64,000 nucleotides of DNA. Origin: Halopseudomonas litoralis. GTDB taxonomy: Bacteria; Pseudomonadota; Gammaproteobacteria; Pseudomonadales; Pseudomonadaceae. The notes below the pieces were generated by a model that worked only from the letters and a program-made list of their open reading frames with translations, was not told the DNA's origin and made no database searches. The DNA lies in NCBI RefSeq assembly GCF_900105005.1, contig NZ_LT629748.1, positions 1,550,001 through 1,614,000 on the forward strand. Direction: 5' to 3'. Below are positions 58,217 through 64,000 of this stretch, in pieces; position 1 is the stretch's first letter; each line of letters begins with the position of its first letter. Position numbers and translations under genes: made by a program.

Positions 58217-59455
58217 ATGTTCACGCCGTCTGGCTGGCCGTTCCATACGATTGTATTCGCTGCGGCTGCTGCAGCACTTGTGTTTGCTCCACTTGCGCCG
58301 GCCGCTCCAGCACCAGCCTATGAAGAATTGGTCAGGCTTCTCGACCAGGCCCCGGCTACGCTCGAAGCTGAAGCATTATTTGAAGCCGCCAGTGGTCGCG
58401 CGCAGCAGGCTCGCGCGCTGCCTAATCCTACTATCTCGTTGGATGCCGATAACGCTTACGGTAGTTCTCCATACAGCGGCTACGAAGGTGCTGAGACCAC
58501 ATTTTCGGTCAGCCAGCCTTTGGAGTTGTGGGGTCAGCGAGGTGCGCGTATCGGAGCTGCCGAAGCAGAAGCCAAAGCCGCTTCTCTTCGCCGTGACCAA
58601 TCGTTATCAGCCGTCGCTGGTCGCTTGGCGCTGATCTATGCCGAAGCAGAAACGTCCTCGTTGCAGCATGAGTTGGCTGTCGAAGCGTTGTCGCTGACGC
58701 AGGCGGATGCTGATGCGGTGATGGCCCTGGTGAAAGCTGGTCGCGAGGCAGAGCTTCGCGGCGTTCAAGCTGAAAGCGAAGTGGAAGCTGCTCGTGCAGT
58801 TGCAGACGAAACACTGGCAAATCGGAACGCTGCATTCGCGCGCCTCGCGGCAGTTGCAAACTTGACCGAGCCGGTCACATCTATTGACACTAGTTTGCTA
58901 GACAGAACACCTAAGCCCTTCATGTCGGATGGCGTTAACCCCTTGGGGGTTAGGGTTGCTGAGGCCGAGTTGGCTGCCGCTGGTCGTTATGTGAACGTGG
59001 AGAGACTCCGCGCACGTCCTGATGTCAGCGCTTCGCTTGGTGTTACACGATACGAAGAGTACGAAAGTCAAGCATTCAGCTTTGGTATTAGCGTATCTGT
59101 TCCGCTTTTCGACAGAAACAAGGGTGCTATCAGTGCAGCCCGAGCCGAGCAGCGAGCTGCCGAGGCGCGGTTGGCCAGTTTGAAATTGGAAGCGCGGGCA
59201 GATCGTAGCGCTGCACAAGCTCAGCTGGAGGCAGCGGTTGCCCGCACCCGGGCAGCCGACAAAGGCGTGACGGCCGCAGAAGAAGCTTATCGCTTGGCAC
59301 GCGTTGGTTTCGATGCAGGGCGCATTTCGCAGTTGGAGTTGCGCAGCATACGATCTGACTTGATTGCCGCACGCAATACCTCCGTGGAATCCCGATTAGC
59401 GCGCGTCCGCGCAGCTGTTGAACTCGCGCGCCTCGACGGCCGCACCCCATTTTAG
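58217..59455 (+). CDS. czcC: CzcC-type outer membrane factor
   Basis: The 412 residues have a signal peptide (about 1-30, ending APAAPA). Two TolC-family halves follow, with NPTISLDADNAYGSSPYSGYEGAETTFSVSQPLELWGQRGARI and SVSVPLFDRNKGAISAARAEQRAAEARL. It forms the outer-membrane channel of the tripartite exporter. First gene of czcCBA, with RBS GGAGG. Nine bases separate it from czcB. Confidence 0.92.
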   Translation: MFTPSGWPFHTIVFAAAAAALVFAPLAPAAPAPAYEELVRLLDQAPATLEAEALFEAASGRAQQARALPNPTISLDADNAYGSSPYSGYEGAETTFSVSQPLELWGQRGARIGAAEAEAKAASLRRDQSLSAVAGRLALIYAEAETSSLQHELAVEALSLTQADADAVMALVKAGREAELRGVQAESEVEAARAVADETLANRNAAFARLAAVANLTEPVTSIDTSLLDRTPKPFMSDGVNPLGVRVAEAELAAAGRYVNVERLRARPDVSASLGVTRYEEYESQAFSFGISVSVPLFDRNKGAISAARAEQRAAEARLASLKLEARADRSAAQAQLEAAVARTRAADKGVTAAEEAYRLARVGFDAGRISQLELRSIRSDLIAARNTSVESRLARVRAAVELARLDGRTPF

Positions 59456-59464
59456 GAAGTAAAG

Positions 59465-60700
59465 ATGACATCCACTAATATCCGTCTCCTTTGTGGAGCA
59501 ACCGTTATTGTCTTGGCCGCCGCTGGGGCTGGTTTTGGGCTTGCCCAGTCAATTCCGCAGACAGAGCACGCTACTCACGCTGAGACTGATGCTCAAACCG
59601 AGCACGATGATCATGATGATCATGATGAGCCTGATGCTAAAGCTGGGCACGATGATCATGGTGAGAACGGGGAGCACGACGAAGAAGCCGAGGAAGGTGT
59701 CGTCGTATTAACAACGAGGCAAATCGAATCTGCGGGCATCAGCATCGTAGGAGTGGGCAGAGGCGGTGGTACTGAGTATCGTCTATCGGGTCGGGTCGAG
59801 TCTGCGGTGGATGCTCGGGCGGTCGTAGCAGCAATCACCGGGGGTAGAGTCGAACAATTACACGTCGCGCCGGGCTCATTAGTTAAGGTCGGTCAGCCCC
59901 TGGCCGTTTTAGTCAGTGGCGATGCGGCTACGGTACGCGCGAATGCGGATGCCGCAATTGCCGAAGCTGAGGCTGCACGCCTCGTCTATCAACGCGATGT
60001 TAACCTTGTTGAACAGGGAGTTGTGGCTCGCCAGGACATGGAAGCATCACGCGCCCGCTCACTTGCCGCCGACGCGGCTGCCAGGGCAGCGCAAGCGCAG
60101 GTCGCAGCGAGCGGCTCACCCAACGCCTCGGGGCGCATAAACATCGTCAGTCCAATCGCGGGAGTAGTCGGCGCAGTGCATATCACGGCGGGTGGCTTAG
60201 TCGCATCGGGGGGCGCCATTGCGGAAGTCTCGGATCCAAGCCGTGTGGAACTTATTTTCAACGCTCCTCCGAAATTAGCATCTGAGGTGACCTCTGGAAC
60301 CCGTCTCCAAGTCACGGGTCCGTCCGGTAGTTTCGAAGCCGTGGTCGTGGGCGTAGCGGCTAATGCACGTGAGCAAAGCGGTGCAACCGTTATTCGCGCG
60401 CGGTCAAGCTCAAATGCTCTACCGCCTGCCGGGTCACCCATGTCAGCGATCGTCGTTACAGATGATCAGGAAAGTGGTCTGATCGTTCCCGCCGACGCGA
60501 TTCAAACCGTTGATGGGAAATCAGTGGTGTTTGTGGCCGAAGGGAATGGATTCCGCGCTACGCCGGTGCTCGCGGGTCGACGCGCTGGTGGAAATATAGA
60601 AATTTTAAATGGGCTTTCGGGTGATGAGCGCATCGCCGGCACGAATGCATTCCTGCTCAAGGCGGAACTTGCCAAAGGCGAAGCCGAACACGCTCATTAA
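59465..60700 (+). CDS. czcB: CzcB-type periplasmic adaptor (HlyD family) with His/Asp-rich N-terminus
   Basis: The 411 residues have a signal anchor (about 8-28). A His/Asp/Glu stretch follows at about 34-77 (HDDHDDHDE, HDDHGENGEHDEE), able to bind divalent metals. Barrel/lipoyl halves (GGRVEQLHVAPGSLVKVGQPLAVL; INIVSPIAGVVGAVHITAGGLV) flank an alpha hairpin. It links the RND pump to CzcC and may hand over Zn/Cd/Co. Confidence 0.93.
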   Translation: MTSTNIRLLCGATVIVLAAAGAGFGLAQSIPQTEHATHAETDAQTEHDDHDDHDEPDAKAGHDDHGENGEHDEEAEEGVVVLTTRQIESAGISIVGVGRGGGTEYRLSGRVESAVDARAVVAAITGGRVEQLHVAPGSLVKVGQPLAVLVSGDAATVRANADAAIAEAEAARLVYQRDVNLVEQGVVARQDMEASRARSLAADAAARAAQAQVAASGSPNASGRINIVSPIAGVVGAVHITAGGLVASGGAIAEVSDPSRVELIFNAPPKLASEVTSGTRLQVTGPSGSFEAVVVGVAANAREQSGATVIRARSSSNALPPAGSPMSAIVVTDDQESGLIVPADAIQTVDGKSVVFVAEGNGFRATPVLAGRRAGGNIEILNGLSGDERIAGTNAFLLKAELAKGEAEHAH

Positions 60701-60711
60701 GGACTTTCCAT

Positions 60712-63700
60712 ATGTTCAAAATTATTATCGAAACAGCGGTGCGCTTCCGCTGGGCGATGACTTTCGCCGCCGCAGTCATCGCGATGTATGGGCTTTTTCA
60801 ACTCACCAAGCTCCCGGTCGATGCCGTGCCGGATATCACCAACCGCCAGGTACAAATCAATACGATCGCGCCGGCGCTCGCGCCCGGACAGATTGAGCGT
60901 CAGGTTACCTTTCCGCTGGAAACGGCGTTAGCTGGTACTCCGGGACTGACAAGTACCCGCTCGATCTCGCGCAACGGGTTCTCTCAGGTCACGGCCATCT
61001 TCACTGATCAGACCGACATTTATTTCGCGCGGCAGCAAGTGGCCGAACGAATGCGTGAAGTTCAGGAGGATCTGCCCGAAGGGGTCGCACCGATGATGTC
61101 GCCGGTGACCACGGGCTTGGGCGAGGTGTTGATGTGGACGGTGGATTTCATACCTTTCGATCCGGAGAATGTTAAACAACCGAACGAGCCTGGCTGGCAA
61201 GCTAACGAAGTTTATCTGACGCCGGAAGGCGAACGGCTCACTACTCCAGAGGAGCGGGCCACCTATCTGCGCACTGTGCAGGACTGGATCATTGCGCCGC
61301 AGATGCGCTCGGCTCCAGGACTTGCGGATGTCGACACGATAGGCGGCTATGTAAAGGAATACGCTATCCGTCCGAATACCGAACGGTTGGCCGTCTATGG
61401 CTTGAGTCTGGGCGATCTTGTGCAGGCGCTCGAGCGCGCCAACGTCCAGGCCGGTGCCGGATACATACAGCGTGCGGGTGAGGGGCTGATCGTTCGAACC
61501 GATGCCCTTGCGCAGACGGTTGACGATCTGGCTCAGGCCCCGGTTGTCAATCGTGATGGCCTCGTCATCCGCGTCTCAGACGTGGCAAGCGTGAATTTAG
61601 GGCGGGCGCCGCGATTGGGGGCCGCGACGCGCGATGGACACGAAGCCGTTCTCGGCACTGCATTGATGATTGCCGACGGCAATAGCCGCACCGTGGCACA
61701 GGCTGCGGCTGAACGCTTGCTTGAGGTCAACCGTTCGCTGCCACCAAGCATCGTGGCCGAACCTGTGCTCGATCGTAGCGTGCTAGTGAATTCCACAATC
61801 AAAACGGTAGCCAAGAATCTGACGGAAGGCGCCCTGCTGGTCATTGTGGTGCTTTTTCTACTGCTCGGTAATTTCCGCGCGGCAGCTATAACGGCACTAG
61901 TGATTCCATTGTCATTCCTGTTCGCGGTAATTGGCATGAACCGCTTTGGAATCAGTGGCAATCTCATGAGCCTAGGTGCGCTCGACTTCGGCATCCTTGT
62001 CGATGGTGCGGTGATCGTTATCGAGGCTACCTTGCTCATGCTCGGTCAGAAAAGAGCTGAGCTGGGGCGTCCATTATCTGCGGGTGAGCGGTTGGGAGTG
62101 GCGATCCAGGCTGCGCGCAAGATGGCGCGCCCTGCCGCGTTTGGCCAGGTCATTATCCTTTTGGTATTCGCACCGATTCTCACCCTGGAAGGTGTCGAAG
62201 GTAAGACCTTTCAGCCGATGGCAGCGACGTTCATGCTTGCCTTGGCCGGTGCCTTCATTTTCTCGTTCACCTTTGTACCGGCGATGGCTGCGCTGTTTGT
62301 GCGCGAACCCAAGGCCAAGCCTGGGGACGTTGCTCATAAACAGGAAGAGGGGGGAGATGGCGAGCATGAGACGCGGGCAATCCGCTTTGTGCGTAGCAAG
62401 GTCGAACCGATCATTCGCACCGCAGTAAGACGGCCACGTTCCGTATTTGCAGGTGCCATCATCATGCTCATGATTGGCGCCACAACGTTCATGTCGTTGG
62501 GCCGCGAGTTTATGCCTACGCTAGATGAGGGCAACCTTGCCATGCAGGCTCTTCGAGTTCCATCGGCTTCGCTTGAACAGTCGCTGTCGATGCAACTTGC
62601 GCTAGAGAAGGCACTCACGAGCGAACCGGAGGTCGAGACAATCTTCTCTCGTACCGGGACAGCGGAAGCGGCCCTTGATCCAATGCCAACCAACATTTCT
62701 GACAGCGTAATTGTGCTAAAGCCGCGCGCAGAATGGCCCGACCAGTCGCTCAGTAAGGAAGAGCTGATCGGCCGCCTCGAATCGATAGTCGGAAATCAGA
62801 TTGGTAATGCATTTGAATTCAGTCAACCCATCGAATTGCGTTTCAACGAGCTCATATCCGGTGTACGTACTGACCTTGCCGTCATGGTTTTTGGGGACGA
62901 CTTCGAAACTTTGCAGGGTACCGCAGATCAGGTCGCGCTCAAGCTGCGGGGAGTAGAGGGCGCTGCAGATGTCCGCGTGGAACAGGTTTCTGGACTGCCA
63001 ACGCTCACTGTCCGAGTTGATCACACCGCTGCTGCGCAATACGGGTTGACGGCCGCCGATGTGAGCGAGGCGGTGGCAACGGCCGTCGGTGGTACTTCCG
63101 CCGGAAAGATCTTTGAGGGCGACCGCCGTTTCGATGTGGTTATCCGGTTTGCTGAAGATGCGCGCAATGATCCGGCGCAGCTTGCGGCGCTGCCCATTGT
63201 CGCGCCGGATGGCACGATGGTGCCGCTGTCCTCTGTCGCACGAGTGGAAATAAGCGAAGGTCCCAACCAGATCAGCCGCAACAATGGCAGCAGACGGATC
63301 GTCGTGCAGGCCAACGTGCGCGGTCGCGATCTGGGTGGGTTCGTTCAAGAAGCACAGGTTGCGGTGGATGACGTGCAGCTCCCCGCAGGTGTATATCTAA
63401 CCTGGGGCGGGCAGTTCGAGAACCTACAGCGTGCAGAGGCACGACTGATGATGGTGATCCCAGTTGTCTTCTTGATGATTGGCGCGCTGCTGTACATGGC
63501 ACTAGGTACATTCCGTGAAGCCGCGCTGGTGTTCGTCTGCGTGCCGTTGGCACTGGTTGGAGGTGCATTAGCGCTGCTGGTACGTGGCATGCCCTTCTCC
63601 GTCACGGCTGCCGTGGGTTTCATCGCTGTGTCAGGTGTTGCTACGCTTAACGGCCTAGTACTGATGCAGGCGATTCGCGAACGCCTGACCGCCGGCGACT

Positions 63701-63948
63701 CGCCGATAGAGGCCGCAGCCGCAGGCGCAGCCAGCCGCTTGCGTGCGGTGTTGACTACTGCACTGGTTGCGATCGTCGGCTTTATTCCGATGGCGATCGC
63801 GGCAGGCTCGGGGGCCGAAGTGCAGAAGCCGTTGGCGACTGTCGTTATCGGCGGTCTGATCACGGCAACTGTATTGACCTTATTGGTGCTGCCCACATTT
63901 GCCGCGCAGACGTTGACACAACATCGTCCGAAGCGCCACGCGACATGA
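60712..63948 (+). CDS. czcA: CzcA-type heavy-metal RND transporter
   Basis: The 1078-residue HME-RND pump has 12 TM segments in two halves. The proton-relay motif in TM4 is Asp425-Phe-Gly ... Asp431-Gly-Ala ... Glu438, with the same spacing as Asp402/Asp408/Glu415 of C. metallidurans CzcA. The residue after Glu is Ala439, not Asn. Other HME marks: PVDAVPDITNRQVQINT, GLTSTRSISRNGFSQVTAIFTD, REFMPTLDEGNLAMQALRVP. It exports Co/Zn/Cd from the periplasm through CzcC. Confidence 0.95.
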   Translation: MFKIIIETAVRFRWAMTFAAAVIAMYGLFQLTKLPVDAVPDITNRQVQINTIAPALAPGQIERQVTFPLETALAGTPGLTSTRSISRNGFSQVTAIFTDQTDIYFARQQVAERMREVQEDLPEGVAPMMSPVTTGLGEVLMWTVDFIPFDPENVKQPNEPGWQANEVYLTPEGERLTTPEERATYLRTVQDWIIAPQMRSAPGLADVDTIGGYVKEYAIRPNTERLAVYGLSLGDLVQALERANVQAGAGYIQRAGEGLIVRTDALAQTVDDLAQAPVVNRDGLVIRVSDVASVNLGRAPRLGAATRDGHEAVLGTALMIADGNSRTVAQAAAERLLEVNRSLPPSIVAEPVLDRSVLVNSTIKTVAKNLTEGALLVIVVLFLLLGNFRAAAITALVIPLSFLFAVIGMNRFGISGNLMSLGALDFGILVDGAVIVIEATLLMLGQKRAELGRPLSAGERLGVAIQAARKMARPAAFGQVIILLVFAPILTLEGVEGKTFQPMAATFMLALAGAFIFSFTFVPAMAALFVREPKAKPGDVAHKQEEGGDGEHETRAIRFVRSKVEPIIRTAVRRPRSVFAGAIIMLMIGATTFMSLGREFMPTLDEGNLAMQALRVPSASLEQSLSMQLALEKALTSEPEVETIFSRTGTAEAALDPMPTNISDSVIVLKPRAEWPDQSLSKEELIGRLESIVGNQIGNAFEFSQPIELRFNELISGVRTDLAVMVFGDDFETLQGTADQVALKLRGVEGAADVRVEQVSGLPTLTVRVDHTAAAQYGLTAADVSEAVATAVGGTSAGKIFEGDRRFDVVIRFAEDARNDPAQLAALPIVAPDGTMVPLSSVARVEISEGPNQISRNNGSRRIVVQANVRGRDLGGFVQEAQVAVDDVQLPAGVYLTWGGQFENLQRAEARLMMVIPVVFLMIGALLYMALGTFREAALVFVCVPLALVGGALALLVRGMPFSVTAAVGFIAVSGVATLNGLVLMQAIRERLTAGDSPIEAAAAGAASRLRAVLTTALVAIVGFIPMAIAAGSGAEVQKPLATVVIGGLITATVLTLLVLPTFAAQTLTQHRPKRHAT

Positions 63949-64000
63949 GGCCCGATATTGCTTTGCAGAAGCGCATCCTGGGGCAGGTGCTGTTGTGGAA
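63945..64000 (+). CDS. Start of the gene after czcA (partial)
   Basis: ATG 63945 overlaps the czcA stop (ATGA). Only MRPDIALQKRILGQVLLWK is inside the window. It is coupled to czcA, so probably belongs to the resistance operon (a CDF transporter czcD or similar would be usual), but the piece is too short to identify. Confidence 0.5.
   Translation, partial: MRPDIALQKRILGQVLLW

Noticed and set aside
58093..58323. Small ORF overlapping the czcC start
   Set aside because: No RBS, Cys/His content fits a shifted reading of czcC, and it overlaps a well-supported gene.

Overview
The window comes from a gammaproteobacterial chromosome, most likely a Pseudomonas-group bacterium (Pseudomonas, Stutzerimonas or Halopseudomonas). 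The reasons are the DUF2790 periplasmic protein, the CadR/CzcR-type metal regulation and the style of the lambdoid prophage. No housekeeping gene, rRNA or tRNA was seen; essentially everything is mobile DNA.

Region 1 (1 to about 24.43 kb) is a lambdoid, cos-type siphophage prophage. A leftward lysogeny operon (CI-like S24 repressor, an HsdR_N-like putative nuclease, a small ORF, a KilA-N protein and a membrane protein) faces a rightward early and late block. That block runs YdaS/Cro, Rha/antirepressor, O-like and P-like replication genes, DUF3310, a tyrosine integrase, RusA, a Q-type antiterminator with a late promoter and terminator, holins, terminase Nu1/GpA, DUF6148, portal, a ClpP-protease/capsid fusion, DUF2190 decoration protein, head-tail genes, tail tube, a moron, tape measure and one more tail gene. 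The rest of the tail is absent. The phage DNA stops at the T-run of an intrinsic terminator, where the second element begins.

Region 2 (about 24.43 kb to the end) is the left and central part of a Tn4371-family integrative conjugative element (ICE). Its backbone is int, DUF1016 nuclease, radC, DUF932, parB, AAA ATPase, DUF2958, a DUF2285 regulator, an AlpA/excisionase-like HTH protein, repA, parA, an RHH protein, DUF2840, traF and a VirD2-type relaxase. repA is followed by three iterons and an A+T-rich stretch, a plasmid-like origin. The traG/trb mating-pair genes are not reached and would lie beyond the right edge. The backbone is interrupted by an IS21 element (5-bp target duplication), a three-gene Lamassu/ABC-3C defence operon, an IS3 element (3-bp target duplication) and a DUF2971/XRE pair.

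Region 3 (49.6 kb to the end) is metal-resistance cargo behind the relaxase. It holds cadA/cadR with a classical 19-bp-spacer MerR promoter, dsbB and dsbA-like redox genes and an ICMT-like methyltransferase. A decayed IS66 transposase fragment follows, then an A+T-rich stretch with two small secreted proteins, the CzcRS two-component system, and czcCBA encoding an RND efflux pump. Three copies of a 16-bp palindromic box precede the small secreted proteins and the czc operons and look like a local CzcR regulon.

The most notable unexplained structures are a cluster of perfect inverted repeats between parB and the ATPase gene, ribosome-binding-site hairpins in front of the phage moron and the ICE excisionase-like gene, a 45-bp dispersed repeat at the cargo sites, a probable ATG-to-ATA start in DUF932, and the three-operator phage switch.
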